Assembly: GCA_033032175.1 (NCBI GenBank)
Contig: CM065324.1
Span: forward strand, 3,906,001 to 3,970,000
DNA: 64,000 nt
Reading direction: 5' to 3'
Source of the DNA: Saturnia japonica
Taxonomy: Eukaryota; Arthropoda; Insecta; Lepidoptera; Saturniidae
The notes beneath the pieces were generated by a model. The model was not told the origin of the DNA, made no database searches, and saw nothing but the letters and a program-made list of their open reading frames with translations. Positions 35,192 through 48,765 of this stretch are shown here, piece after piece; positions within the stretch are counted from its first letter, which is position 1; each line of letters starts with the position of its first letter. A program made the translations under genes and the position numbers.

Positions 35192-36051
35192 TTATTCTTC
35201 AGTAACTTCCCATGGTTTTTCAGGCCTAAACATATCCCAAGGATTTGGTTTCTTATATACTTCAGGTTCTTCTAGTTTAATACCACCATTTGCTACTTCA
35301 GTGAGAAATTTCTCTACTTTACCACCTTTTTGTGGTTTAATATCACAGTACATTTCTGTAATTCCGGACTCCAAGCACCTTTGAGCAAAAACTCTCCCCA
35401 AATTTATATAAGCACAAGTATCCATAATGCTGTAGAGTTGTTTACGGAGTGCCCATTCTGAAGTTTTTGCCTGGATTACAGGACCATTCGTGTAATGGAC
35501 AACTTGCGCTGTAACTGTACGATTGCTTGCTATCAATTGAAGTCTAAAAAAATAATTTACATACAATAAATATTATTAAAGAAAATAAACTTTTAGTAAA
35601 CTTATAAATTATATTATGATTATTAGTTAGTACTGATTAATAAGTTCCATCACAATGATGTCTGGTATAAAAATAACTAGTTGATAAAAGCTATCAACTC
35701 ATACATTAATGACTATAGTGGATTTATTGATTTATTATTTAATTATGAAAGGATGGTTTTGAAGTCTTTTTTTTTCTCTAAATAGTTTAAGGTTATATTA
35801 GACAAATGGCATGCAAAAACTTCAATGCAAAGGAATTTAAATACTTAATATATATCAAAGTAATTAAACGGCCACAATACACACTTATGCCAAAACTTTC
35901 TGCCTGGATTTTCTAAGTGGTACCCATCTGGTTTACGGGCTATACGCATTCGTTCAAGATTTCTTGGGTTTCTGTTTACAAATTCAGCTGAAAAATTAGA
36001 ACTATATTTTACTAAAGGTGAATAAAGTAGCTTCACTTTTATAGAATTCAT
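35192..36051 (-). CDS. mRpL18: mitochondrial ribosomal protein L18, copy 1
   Basis: Codes the uL18m protein of the large mitochondrial ribosomal subunit, which in this family binds near 5S-like rRNA or its structural replacement. Two exons on the minus strand: 35885-36051 (167 bases, donor GGCATAA|GTGTGT) and 35192-35543 (acceptor ATTTTTTTAG), joined inside a Lys codon, giving about 172 residues, close to the usual length. Features seen: a basic N-terminus [20 protein letters not shown] fitting a mitochondrial presequence, then [40 protein letters not shown] and the C-terminal [20 protein letters not shown]-like TATCGATT is at 36215-36222 upstream. Both frames are intact in this copy. Identification rests on recall of insect mRpL18 proteins. 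Confidence 0.9.
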
Positions 36052-37024
36052 CTTATTCGATAAATTATTATTTGTAATAATTTATAATAACTATTTGCTC
36101 TTCGCTAAATTCAAAATCACATTTACCTAGTGTTGTAAACATTGATAAACATTTTACTATTAATTAATCGATTTACGTTTGCTCTATCAATGAGTCAATA
36201 GTAACGCCTTAATCTATCGATTGTTCCAAAGGAAAAATATAACATAGGGTTGGTTGCTTTTTGTGATTGTAACAAAGATTTGAGTAAATAAACTTTTTTT
36301 AGCTTAAATGTTCGCTATCGTCGTTCGATGGGTTGACCCGCCTGCTTATATCGAAATATTACTTCAATAGGTTCCCGCGGACTAAGACCAACTGAGAATT
36401 TCCTAACGATTAACCCGCAAATGCTGTTTCATATGTCCCAGGTGGCAACGTCAATTAATAGGATATCTAAGTTAATGCATACTTTGATATACTAGGAACT
36501 AGCCGTGGGTAATAGCGGATTCTTTGGGTATCAAAGCGAAACTTTTTATTGAACTCTGGTAGCCGTTGCAAAACTATTTTAGTAGGTATCTAGTTTGTCA
36601 GCACGAGGTTAATGTTGCTGTTGTGTTTTCATAGAATCTTATACGGTACGAAGCTATGGTTAACGCTATATTTATATAATATTATTTTTTGATGTTTTTT
36701 TTGTTTCGGATTCGTATACTCTTTTTTGAGAATTGTGACTGTCGAGATGTTATCTTCAACAAGTAACCGTCACGCGTTACTCTCGAAAAATCATAATTCT
36801 TCAAAATCTACAGTCTACACAATTTACTGTACCTACTTGTAATCAACTAACAGTTATTATTTACAATTTACACTAAATTACTAATAAAGAATTAAAAGTC
36901 TTTACTATATAGTTCACAGTTATTAGTAATCAATTACGAAGTTATTAGAGGTATAGTAAGGTACTCGTACTCATTCATTCTAAGAGATGGCGCTTAAATA
37001 AAACTATTTATTGTTCATCCTACA

Positions 37025-37128
37025 ATATTACTCAAGCCTGGTGAAGCTTTGAAAGCCTCTATTGGCTCCAAGACCCAAAAACCTAAGAGTCTAGTTAGAA
37101 TTCGAAAAAAAAAAAAAAAAAAAAAAAA
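37025..37128 (+). mobile_element. diverged jockey-like 3' end, unit 2
   Basis: Twin of 31505-31606 created by the tandem duplication. It differs by two bases before the poly-A and by the poly-A length. Confidence 0.55.
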
Positions 37129-39140
37129 TAATTTTATAATTATAGGTTATACTATACCTACTTCGACTAAATATACGTACTGCTAAAAACTTGAACTTTT
37201 GTATTTGTAATATACTGATTTATTATAATTAGTATATTAGAGACTATTTCTCAAGTTTTAACCACATTTTAAATGTAATATTAGAATCAAATGAAATAAA
37301 AGTCAAAAGGTACACAAAAAAGGTTTTATGTAGTTTACATACATAGCTTTTCAAATAACAAATATTTAAAAAAAAATGATATGCAAATAAAATCAATACC
37401 TGGTAATATTATAAATCTTGATACACATAGCTAAAATACAATAACACTATTTTTATGTTCTACACATAATTTTATATACCTATAATACAACTTTTACGTT
37501 TCGTCATTGCCTATTACGTAATGGGAAGATTGAAAACAAAGAACGCTGTAAAAAAATAGGTGGGGGATGCTTTTGCACACGGATGAATCATAACATGCGT
37601 TGCCAGACGTACGAGAAATCTCGTACTTTTAGGATATTTTGCAGTTCTGTAAACGAGCAAAAAAAGACTCGTACGCTTTTTTACGAGATTTCAACAATAG
37701 TGTCTGCCAGCGTCCCATATACAAATCAAAAATACTAATTATAAAACAATATATTATGTTCATGCACATGACTAGATTCATTGCCTCATCATCAAATGTA
37801 TCTTTATTCGTTGACTGGAGAATCCCGCTAAGATGATTTTTTTATGATTATCCATAATGCACTAATGATGAAATATTGTTTTCTTATTTCTTTTGCACTA
37901 ACTGAAACAGGTGTAAAAATGTATTTTTATGCAATGGTAGTAGAAGTTTCTAGTACGTTTCAGAATTTTACTCTAATTATTCACAATAATACCCTATTTA
38001 ACCCTAATAATTTTACTAAAGGAGTAGCCAGATTTTTAAAATTACCAAGAAAGCAAAGTGCGCATTATAATTCATCAAGCTCTCTGGTTGCTGAAATCTC
38101 AAATCGCATGCTAAATAAATCAAAAATTAGAGAAACAAATCTGTTTCGTTTTCATCGGGTCTACAACTCCAAAAGTTGACTACATTTGGTTTCAAGACAG
38201 GCATATTAGAAAAAGTGCGCGTGCATATTTTCAGCAAAATCCATTTAATTAAAAACAGATATTAGAAATTGTCTTATTACAGACTAGCTGTGCCCGCGGC
38301 TTTGCTTTGCTTTCTTATAAAATCGTACTTTCTCAAAATCTATCCGGTCACTCATTTTATAAGCTAAGAAAAGATCGAAAAAAAATATAAATTTCGAACC
38401 ATAAGGAAATGTGTTCCAAATTGATAACTAAAAAACAGTTAAAAAAACTGTACAATAAAAATATAAATGATTTTAATAGCCCTGACATTAACAAAATACT
38501 AATAAACATAACCATAATATTAATCATGATGAACTAATAGCAAGTACAAAAGTACATTTTTAAAATTCATAATTTTACGAGATTATGTGTTGAAAGTAAG
38601 AGATATTTGGTAAAAAATTCGCCATCTGGCAACCCTGCTTATGTTAGAGCAAGAGAAAAAATATCGCGTCGTCGCATAACTCAACGCCGCGCGACGCGCC
38701 GTCGCTGCACTTGACGCCACTTGATAGCACAGGTGTTTAGTTTACATGCGACATATAGAAAAAATAATACTTATCTACTTCATATTATGTTTGTGGCAAA
38801 ACTCTTTTTTTGTCGTAGTAATAATATCTGTTAGAGGTAGGCGATTATGAATGATGACTGAATTGAGATATGTGCTTATTATAAATGTACGATGGGAAGC
38901 TAAAAAAGAATCGCTCAGTCGTAAAGCTCTTTACAAGAACATATAAACCAATTTGCTAAAAAAAAAGGTCGTTCGGTCGTAATCCAATCCGATCCTTATT
39001 CTTCATTACTTATACCAATATTATAAAGAGGAAAGATTTGATTTTTTGTTTGTAATGGATAAACTCAAATCTATTGGACTTAAAGCTACAGTATCAGCGA
39101 GTAATATAGGTTATATTATAATTTGAAAGATTAATTTATA

Positions 39141-39234
39141 AACATAACATACCATCACGCCTGTATTCCCCGAAGGGTTAGGCAGAGGTGTACTAATTGT
39201 ACACCCACAATTTGCCGAGTATGTTTTTAGGTCC
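39141..39234 (-). mobile_element. truncated tRNA SINE (family A), unit 2
   Basis: Twin of 33621-33714 produced by the tandem duplication; identical by eye. Confidence 0.8.
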
Positions 39235-40712
39235 CTATAGTAGACTTCAAGTCTTCCTTTCGAATCGGCTTCAAAATAAAAAACAGTTTAATCTTCACGG
39301 CAGGGCAGCTGGAGACGAGGCAGAAACTTTTTCTTATGGAGGTTACGACATGTGGTTACAATATTGGTCAAATGTTGATAGTTTTACACAAAGTATAAAA
39401 AATTGGCTATACAAACGGGTGTCTGTTGGTGAGGTTTGTCATATAAAATTAACACTGGTGGAACCGTGGGGTACAGCTAGTTACATTATATATAGCGACC
39501 ACTCAGACCGTTCTTCTTTGCTACAGTGCATATATGAATATAGTGTACAGGAGTTTCAGTGTGCTTTTGGGTTTCTGATTCTTCTCAAATTCATTCATAC
39601 AAACAACACGCTAACTAACGTACTTGCAGATGTCTCGAATCCGGCATCAAATAATTATAGCACATTGTGCAACGAGAAAATCTTACTCTCCTCATTTCTA
39701 GAACAATTCAACATATTTACCTAATTCTTTTTTTACTCTAGTGTACTTTCGCCAGAAATTAGAAAAATTCTAAAGACTACACAGTGCACTAGTCTAATAT
39801 TTGAGAATATAAATAGATAAAAAAGAAACATTGTTTGAAATGTAATACTTAGATACACATACACTAAACTTTACTAGAAAAACACAAAAACAAAACCATA
39901 ACACTGCTTTAGTAATATAATATCTAAATAATACAGGAAATATTATCTTTGGTCCTACAAAATAATAATAATACTTCTTAGAAATGGAAAAAGTAATCAT
40001 AACATACTAATTTTATGTAAAAATATAGTTTCTGTAATATAATTTGTAAAAAAGATTTAAAAAAAAAAATTAAAAAAAAAATAGCAACGTCCAGACATAA
40101 ATGCAACAACAACGTAGCTATTTTTATCCTAAAGGCGTTTAAGGTTAGTGCCACTGAATTTTTTACCGCCAAAAAAAAAAAACAGGCTAATATGAGTGAT
40201 ATACTGTGTAATGTAAGGGCTACATTCCCATACATTTTTTACTGGCGCTTACGGCTGTTTGGAACTGAGTGAAGTTTTTCAAAAAGTGCGGTGCTTGAGT
40301 GGTTAAATGTATACGATACCTAATTTAGAAAAACATATTACATTCTTATAACCTTAAAATAATGTAGATGCGAAAGTGAAATAGTTATTCAATCACGCAA
40401 AAACGGATAAATGGATTTGGATCAATTTTGCACACTTCAAGCTTATAATCTGGATTAAGACAATACTTTTTATCCCAGTAAAGACCCAATTTTTATGTAC
40501 ACATAGACGACAGAAGCTAGTGCACAATATTTATAACTATAAACTATGTTCTAAAGATAAAATTTCACTGTATAGATGCTATATTTAAAGATTCAGTAAT
40601 TTGCATATAACAACAAATTAATTATTTTTATTTGATCAATAAACAAAATAAAATAATTGAATGCCTAAATTACAATAATTTATTTTAGCTAACATTTAAA
40701 CTTCATTCTTAA

Positions 40713-41572
40713 TTATTCTTCAGTAACTTCCCATGGTTTTTCAGGCCTAAACATATCCCAAGGATTTGGTTTCTTATATACTTCAGGTTCTTCTAGTTTA
40801 ATACCACCATTTGCTACTTCAGTGAGAAATTTCTCTACTTTACCACCTTTTTGTGGTTTAATATCACAGTACATTTCTGTAATTCCGGACTCCAAGCACC
40901 TTTGAGCAAAAACTCTCCCCAAATTTATATAAGCACAAGTATCCATAATGCTGTAGAGTTGTTTACGGAGTGCCCATTCTGAAGTTTTTGCCTGGATTAC
41001 AGGACCATTCGTGTAATGGACAACTTGCGCTGTAACTGTACGATTGCTTGCTATCAATTGAAGTCTAAAAAAATAATTTACATACAATAAATATTATTAA
41101 AGAAAATAAACTTTTAGTAAACTTATAAATTATATTATGATTATTAGTTAGTACTGATTAATAAGTTCCATCACAATGATGTCTGGTATAAAAATAACTA
41201 GTTGATAAAAGCTATCAACTCATACATTAATGACTATAGTGGATTTATTGATTTATTATTTAATTATGAAAGGATGGTTTTGAAGTCTTTTTTTTTCTCT
41301 AAATAGTTTAAGGTTATATTAGACAAATGGCATGCAAAAACTTCAATGCAAAGGAATTTAAATACTTAATATATATCAAAGTAATTAAACGGCCACAATA
41401 CACACTTATGCCAAAACTTTCTGCCTGGATTTTCTAAGTGGTACCCATCTGGTTTACGGGCTATACGCATTCGTTCAAGATTTCTTGGGTTTCTGTTTAC
41501 AAATTCAGCTGAAAAATTAGAACTATATTTTACTAAAGGTGAATAAAGTAGCTTCACTTTTATAGAATTCAT
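40713..41572 (-). CDS. mRpL18: mitochondrial ribosomal protein L18, copy 2
   Basis: Second copy in the tandem duplication: exons 41406-41572 and 40713-41064 with the same splice sites. The protein predicted from both exons is identical to copy 1, and the upstream region is carried along, so either copy could be expressed. Mitochondrial ribosomal proteins are usually single-copy in insects; a recent duplication or an assembly artefact (two haplotypes placed in line) both fit. Confidence 0.88.
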
Positions 41573-42763
41573 CTTATTCGATAAATTATTATTTGTAATA
41601 ATTTATAATAACTATTTGCTCTTCGCTAAATTCAAAATCACATTTACCTAGTGTTGTAAACATTGATAAACATTTTACTATTAATTAATCGATTTACGTT
41701 TGCTCTATCAATGAGTCAATAGTAACGCCTTAATCTATCGATTGTTCCAAAGGAAAAATATAACATAGGGTTGGTTGCTTTTTGTGATTGTAACAAAGAT
41801 TTGAGTAAATAAACTTTTTTTAGCTTAAATGTTCGCTATCGTCGTTCGATGGGTTGACCCGCCTGCTTATATCGAAATATTACTTCAATAGGTTCCCGCG
41901 GACTAAGACCAACTGAGAATTTCCTAACGATTAACCCGCAAATGCTGTTTCATATGTCCCAGGTGGCAACGTCAATTAATAGGATATCTAAGTTAATGCA
42001 TACTTTGATATACTAGGAACTAGCCGTAAGTAATAGCGGATTTTTGGGTATCAAAGCGAAACTTTTTATTGAACTCTGGTAGCCGTTGCAAAACTATTTT
42101 AGTAGGTATCTAGTTTGTCAGCACGAGGTTAATGTTGCTGTTGTGTTTTCATAGAATCTTATACGGTACGAAGCTATGGTTAACGCTATATTTATATAAT
42201 ATTATTTTTTGATGTTTTTTTTGTTTCGGATTCGTATACTCTTTTTTGAGAATTGTGACTGTCGAGATGTTATCTTCAACAAGTAACCGTCACGCGTTAC
42301 TCTCGAAAAATCATAATTCTTCAAAATCTACAGTCTACACAATTTACTGTACCTACTTGTAATCAACTAACAGTTATTATTTACAATTTACACTAAATTA
42401 CTAATAAAGAATTAAAAGTCTTTACTATATAGTTCACAGTTACTTTACATCTTTACATTCATAATTTAACTCGGCAGTAGTCGCACGGTATAAATATGTA
42501 AACCACTAATGCAAAATTACCAAATTCTCAGAAATAAATTGTGACAATTATTTAGGCCGCCGCGACCTTGTGCTTTAAGTAGAGTTATAAAAAGGCAATA
42601 TTAGAAACTTTGTGATTTTTTAAGAATAATGATGGAAAATCTAAAATGGCTTAATTTTAGTGTCGCTAATTGATGCGGTTGACCAGAACCATGTTTATGA
42701 AGATCAGTCAAGTTCCTACGGAAGGAAGGACTGTCGATATAAATCCAAGTACAATAAAGAGCT

Positions 42764-43428
42764 TTTTTTTTTTTGAACTGACTACACTGTTAGCCTTAGG
42801 GGCCCTATCCAAAAACACAGCCGCTGCGGCTTTTACAGCTTCACCGGACTTGAGGGCGAGCGCTTAGGGCACTCAGCCGCGAACCAGCTCGAGGGTGCCA
42901 GAGTGGCCGAACCTTGGCTCGGGCGGTCGTCGCGAATGCGAAAAGGTCGCGATCTATCTAATTCCCTAATCCTAAGAAAATTCGAGCTAACTAACATATA
43001 CTCATATGCACGTTCCCCTCTTCCTGGGAGGAAGGAGGGAACCATGCGTATGTGTATTTAGTGATCGGAATGGTTTATCTACACTAACTAGCGCATTAGT
43101 CTAACTAGCGCAAAAAAAGAAAAAAAAAGGTCCCTTACAGAACCTATGTACCTGTGTGGTGTGCACGTGTGTGTGTTCATACGTGTGTAATGTTGTGTGT
43201 GGGTAGCTAAGTGTTGCACGTATAGTGTCACTTGCAACGCGCGGGCGGCTGCCTGACCCAAGGGCTTCACACCGAGGAACAGACCTAGGCTTGGGTTGCC
43301 GCTAGAGAGGGTGGACGTGACGGGTGTGCGGGAGCGAAGTTGACCGCCCGTCCTCTGCGGAGAGAACGGTGGTTACGCGGGCGTGGGCGGTGGCACGCTC
43401 TATTTGGAGAGGCGGTGGCATAGAACGC
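42764..43428 (-). mobile_element. 5'-truncated jockey-like LINE, copy 2
   Basis: Minus-strand copy of the last 650 bp of the jockey element: poly-A (T run at 42764-42774), 3' UTR and the last 40 or so codons of ORF2 (ending SLAATQA, stop near 43285). The flanks carry GTACAATAAAGAGCT at 42749-42763 and GTACAACAAAGAGCT at 43429-43443, a 15-bp target-site duplication with one mismatch. Confidence 0.93.
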
Positions 43429-46400
43429 GTACAACAAAGAGCTTCCATAGCCACAGTCATATAAAAACGTACTATTATAAAAAATGTACACCTGATAGAT
43501 AACATGTATTCGTTTTATGGTATGTCCAAAGTCTATAAATTCAAGAAGATAGATTTTAACTATCTTCTTTGACCTGCTGAATCTTAGCGCACTTAATTAT
43601 TATGCGTGTTTAACAAGTAAGTACTATGAGGAATTTCGTTGATGTGACTTCTTTATCGAGTTTTGTTTGGCTTGGATGAAACACCCGGCTTATCAAAGAT
43701 TCTAGAATGTTTATTAAGAAGTAGATCACTTAAAATAAAATACTATCTTTGAATAATTCAAACATAAAACCCCCGAAAAACTTTAGTACCCGCCCGAAGT
43801 TATTCCGTCGGTCACTACTACTGTGGAAGTGTTCATACTAAAAGCACATGAAGGGTGTGTAACCTGCAGAAATGGTTTATTTTTGCTGAACATTTCAATA
43901 ATGTAAGTGTCGGTTCGATTAGACTGAAAGTTGTGATTTTCAATGCTATTAGAGAGACTTTTATGTTATTATCAATAACTTATAATAAGATGGTAGTTTA
44001 TGTTGATTGTTTCTAATAAAATATACTTTAATAATGAAATTGTGATATAAATAATACAGAATTTAGGCTAACGTGAATTTTATTTGAGTTTTAAAGTGGC
44101 CCACACAAATTTAATCCACACGACAATTCACGGTACTTTTTAGAACTTGGCTACTGCAATGTAAATCTTAACACAACATGCACTCAAACATTTTAATTTA
44201 AACTGTATATTTTACAAAAAATATATTTATAAGTGCGCTTGTTTAATTCAAGATAACATTTCTAAAGAGATAAGAGTCAATAGACTAAATTATAATGTGT
44301 GAGAATGAAACAACAATTTTTTTAAATCTATACTTTCAATAACTGCGTACAACCAACTTCCAGTCGACAGCGACGTATTTTCGCCATATGGAGCATTTAG
44401 TGTTTGAGGAACTATCTAAGTTGCGCAACGACCAAGCCCACTAGAAACCCTCATCCAATTCGTCAAGGAGCGGTGAGAATAGCGCGGGCCCTAGGTCTTA
44501 ATCAAGGTAGAGCGAGGTTGTCTTTAGGGGCCTTTAAAGTTATAAACGCATTTTTTTTCTGAAATACTTATTTGTACCTCAAAATATTATTTTGAATTTT
44601 GTTTTATAAAGAGTTTTTTTTTAAAGTGAAAACTTCTTTTAGCTCGGTACGCATATTATTAGATGAGATAAAATCTCTGGACTCGCGACACCGTTATGAG
44701 ATGCAGCTATAGTATGTGTGTATATATGCATGTACATATAGTATACCGCGCACGCGCCTTTCATAAAATAATATTAAATGTATTTTAAAGTTTCTAATAA
44801 TTAATAAAATACAATTCATAAATTAAATGCAATACATAACCCAATAACCCTAGTATCCATCTAAAAAATGTCTAACGCGCCAAAATAAGTTTTCAATTCT
44901 GTCGGCACTCCCGGAGTGCAATCCATAATTTTTTTATCTAAATTTTAAGAGCTTGGCTGTCGTAACGGTCATGTCATTCTATTGTGCCTAATGTGTTACA
45001 TAGATTTAACGATATTTCATAATATATCCAGTAAGTTTATACAGTTTAATGACATCATCGAACATAGGTGAGGCCAGCACACTATTACAACTGAACAACT
45101 ATGCACATTATAAGAATTGTAGTAAGTTGAATCTGTTTCCTAAAAATATTTCCATGAGTACATTCTATTAAGATATGGTAAGTGTCCTCTACGATGTAGT
45201 GTTGTTGAGAGCAAAATGTTGGAACGCCGAGTAATTTTCTTGAACCCAATGTTCATTTTCATTCATGGTATCCTAGTGCCTTTAAAAAGATGCCATAAAA
45301 TTATATTTTTCAATCGAAATTGTTTTTCACATTTGACAATTTGGCGCACCCGCACCCAGTACCCACAGTGACCGCACCTCTCGCTCTACCCCAGGTCCGC
45401 TGCGGGGTGAGAACGCGCCACGTCGAGTACCACTCGTTTGGGTATGATACCTGGCTGGGGAAAAGCGAAATACATATTTTATCGTGATAATTTTGATCCT
45501 TGATGCTTGCTCGGTGCGCGCGTTATTATCAGAGTTTTATTCTAACCTAACATCTCAACGAATGTCTCGCAAGGCAGTGCATTGTGCATTCATATGATAT
45601 AACTTTCAATATTATAAGTAACGCCCAAATTATCTATTACTAATTAAACTTTTGTTTTTTGTCGTACTCCATTTGCTTTATTTATTATTCTATATACTCT
45701 ATAACTTTCAACTTATATAGTTCGTAACCTTCTTTTAGTCTTTAGTATCAGTTTCACCTTGACAAACAGAGTTAGGATAACCCCCACTTTGCGGCGTGTT
45801 ATATAACTTAAAAACCTACTGAGTATGTGTGTCGCTGTCTGAGATGTATTGGAGCATATTTACACGTGTTTAGCGTTTGCAAATGCTAATTCAGATCGTC
45901 TTAGCCCGCCGGGACGTATTCAAGTAGTATTTCGATATGCGCGACCCGCTAACATACATCCCATATATCCATACTAAATAACGGACGTGGGCGTTATTTA
46001 ACGTCACTGGTTACAATAACTAGCTACGCGGACATGTAACCGAATCACTGGTTTCGAGTCAAATTACAAGTACTGATTTTCTGTTACTGTGATTGTTGGG
46101 TGTAAGTAGTCGAGCGAGCGAGTGCAAGAGTTGACTATCGGCCGGTCAAGCGCACAGCGTTACATTTCTTTTGCATCGCGCCTACCAGCTGGCATAGCGA
46201 CAGATGGCAGATCGAAAATTTCCGAGTAAGCAAGAACGGGTGACACGAATGAATCCGAAGTAATACTAACGCGCACGTGCCGTGGTACAGACTCTACGTT
46301 TGTAATTGTTAAGTGTTGTGCAGCATAGCAGGAAAACAGCGAAAACGCCGCAGTAGACGTGGCCCGTCACAAGAGCGAGATCGCGTCACAAGTGCGAGCG

Positions 46401-46550
46401 AGACGCACTATATGTTTAGTTTATATCGTATTTATAGCCTTTAAATGTATTATTTTAAAGTTATTGTTAAATTATTAGAAAACCTTTTAGTTTCAACACA
46501 CGAATATAGTTTTGTATAACCAATAGAGATATAGATAATAAGAAATACAT
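43429..46550. other. unassigned DNA
   Basis: About 3.1 kb with no gene I can support. 45340-45470 and 46080-46400 are richer in G+C. Around 46206 a short open frame MADRKFPSKQE.. begins, with a donor-like GAGTAAGC in it; I cannot link it to any further exon. Confidence 0.35.
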
Positions 46551-46913
46551 TTTGTCATGGAGGAGACTTCGTACTCGCACCGCACTGTCGCCTCTCCAAC
46601 AAGATCCGCTTTGCCGCCCCGTCGAGCGCCATAAAAGGCCGCGCGCCGCGGTGCTAAGTGCCCTATCCTTACCATTCCATCCTCGTGGTTGTTTGGGTGG
46701 AGCCGCGGTTTTACCGGTCTGCGTCCTCTGCCACGAGAATGCTAGGGACTCCCCTAGGGAAACGATAGGTCCTTTTCCTGCGCGTCATTGCACTTCGACT
46801 GCAGGTCTCATTGCTCCGGGCTCGGAGAGCCCGTTAAACTCATTTGGCGTAACCCCCTGCCCTCCAGGCAGGGAGGTTTTTTAATTTCACTCCACCACCC
46901 TCCCCGCCGCCGG

Positions 46914-48765
46914 ATGACGAAAGAAATTACAGTACATGAATATGAGCTTCATAAGGTCTTCAACTTTATGAAGCTCCAAGTCCCTGACTTGTACGCCGAG
47001 TACACAGCCACACTCGAAGTAACTCCCGGTGCGACTTATGAGTTAGTCGACTCTGAACCCGCCGCCGTCACGTCTACCGCCGTCGCGTTTACCTCCGCCG
47101 CCGTCACGTCAACATCTGCCGACGCACCCACCTTCACCGCGCCCTCTGCCGCTGCACCCACCACCGTTGCGCCCACCGCAGCCGCGACGTACAGAAATCC
47201 CGCCGTGCCTACACCTGAGGATATTCTGTCCAAAGGGCATGGTGCGCGCCGCCCCTCCCGCCCTAACTCACGAAACTCCAACCATCGCGGCAGGTGCTCC
47301 GATACGCCTGCAGGCAATGCGCTTCCCGTTTCAAATTCTTTTGCAGATTTACCTGTAGAGTTTCCTGATTCCACTGATCCGAATCAGATGGATCAAACAA
47401 TCCCAAACATCCGGCCGGCTGCCGACGATGACAACGGTTTTACCACAGTTGTATCTAGGAAAACTAAACGCACCGCTAACAGCGACGAAGACAGGGCCCC
47501 GAAAGCGTCGAGACCGGATCTCGACACGCGCACCCCCATTCCCACGTCTCCCACGCGCCCCGCGTCAGCGCCCGCGTCAGCGCCCGCGTCCGCGGCAGGC
47601 CCTACCGGGAGGAAAGCCCCCCCCCCCACCCGTTATTGTCCAGGACAAAGCCGCCTGGACAAAGTTAGAGTCCGATATTAGACTCTCAAAGATCCCCTAC
47701 ACGAAAGCCCGTAGTATCGCCACGGGCATACAAGTCTCAGTGAGCACGTCGGACGCCCACCGAGACCTCACTAGGCTCCTCACGGAGAAAAAACTAGCGT
47801 ACTCTACGTACACTCTAAACGAAGACCGAAAACTCCGCGTAGTAATTCGCAGAATCCCCTTCGAGATCACCCCTGAGGAAGTACTCGAATCCCTCCGCTC
47901 CCAAAACTATCCGGTGCACGAAGTACACCGGATGTACGGCCCAGACAGAAAACCATTCCCTATGGTAGTGGTTATTCCACATAGAACCCCCGAGGGTAAA
48001 GCTATCTATAACGTAGCTACTGTGTGCGGCCTCTCAGGCATCACAGTAGAAAACCCATACAAAAATAGAATCTCGACGCAGTGTCACAACTGCCAATCAT
48101 ACGGGCACTCCTCCCGCCACTGTCATCTCACTCCAAGGTGCGTCAAGTGCCCCGAGAATCACTCCACTAGGGAGTGTCCCCGCACGCGTGACTCACCCGG
48201 TGAGCCGAGCTGTGTACTTTGCGGTCAAGCAGAGCACCCCGCGAACTATCGCGGGTGCCCAAAAGACCCGCACGCAACGTGCCCCCGACGGATGAGGCCA
48301 CCCGCCCATTAGAGGGCACCTCACGCCCCCGTCGACCATGCCCCTCGCCCGTAACCACAGCCCCTGCTGTCAATGGAGGCTTTTCCCAACCTCCCGAACG
48401 CCGCCCGCGCTCCTGCGGTCGTTGTCCCCGCACCTAGAGTGCCCCCGCAGCCCATACTGGGCCCTCGGGCCCCGTGGGCCCCCACTCGCCACAATCCCCA
48501 GCCCCTTATGGACTTGGAATTGGCCTCTAAACCACAGCCTCTTATGGCTGTTCAAACCTCCGCTCCACGCGGTTCTGCTCCTCCATCGGACGTTGTCATC
48601 ATTGCCCTGTTGCTCCGAGAGCACAGCGTCACGGAAGTCGGCGCATACGTCGACTATCTCAACGAACACGGTTGCATAATGACCGTGTGGAAATTCCCCC
48701 GGCTATCGGAGACGATACACCGTCTAGACCTAGATGCCGCAAACCGAAAGCCTTCCAATGGATAA
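46914..48765 (+). pseudogene. jockey-like ORF1, gag-like nucleic-acid-binding protein, frame-broken
   Basis: ORF1 proteins of this kind bind element RNA and form the particle. The chosen start, ATG 46914, opens MTKEITVHEYELHKVFNF, followed by an Ala/Thr/Pro-rich stretch. A run of 11 C at 47617-47627 marks a frame change. The second frame has a folded domain (RKLRVVIRRIPFEITPEEV, like the domain preceding knuckles in jockey gag proteins) and three zinc knuckles at about 48084-48270: CHNCQSYGHSSRHC, CVKCPENHSTREC and CVLCGQAEHPANYRGC. A further slip and its reversal lie between about 48285 and 48400. The ORF ends at TAA 48763-48765, overlapping the ORF2 start. Confidence 0.85.

Larger units (their letters stand above)
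31401..36916 (+). repeat. 5.5-kb tandem duplication, unit 1
   Basis: Direct repeat of 36917-42436. It starts at CAGTTATTAGTAATC and ends just before the second CAGTTATTAG. CAGTTA is present at the left edge (31401), the junction (36917) and the right edge (42437), a 6-bp microhomology. The unit contains a complete mRpL18 gene with its upstream region, a jockey-like 3' remnant (31505-31606) and a truncated SINE (33621-33714). Confidence 0.97.
36917..42436 (+). repeat. 5.5-kb tandem duplication, unit 2
   Basis: Same orientation as unit 1 and four bases longer. Long stretches (for example 33060-34650 against 38580-40170) are identical by eye. The differences I could find are mostly single-base indels in the first 1.7 kb, plus one cluster near 42029-42045. 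Confidence 0.97.

Noticed and set aside
37844..38179. 111-codon open frame in duplication unit 2
   Set aside because: The same place in unit 1 is broken by single-base indels, and I see no domain. Kept only as a test site for consensus errors.
44330..44560. Coding-like patch (RHMEHLVFEELSKLRNDQAH) on the plus strand
   Set aside because: Stops soon after, no splice sites fit and no family recognised.
46206..46262. Short frame MADRKFPSKQERVTRMNPK with a donor-like GAGTAAGC
   Set aside because: No further exon, no homologue known to me, and it stops after 19 codons.
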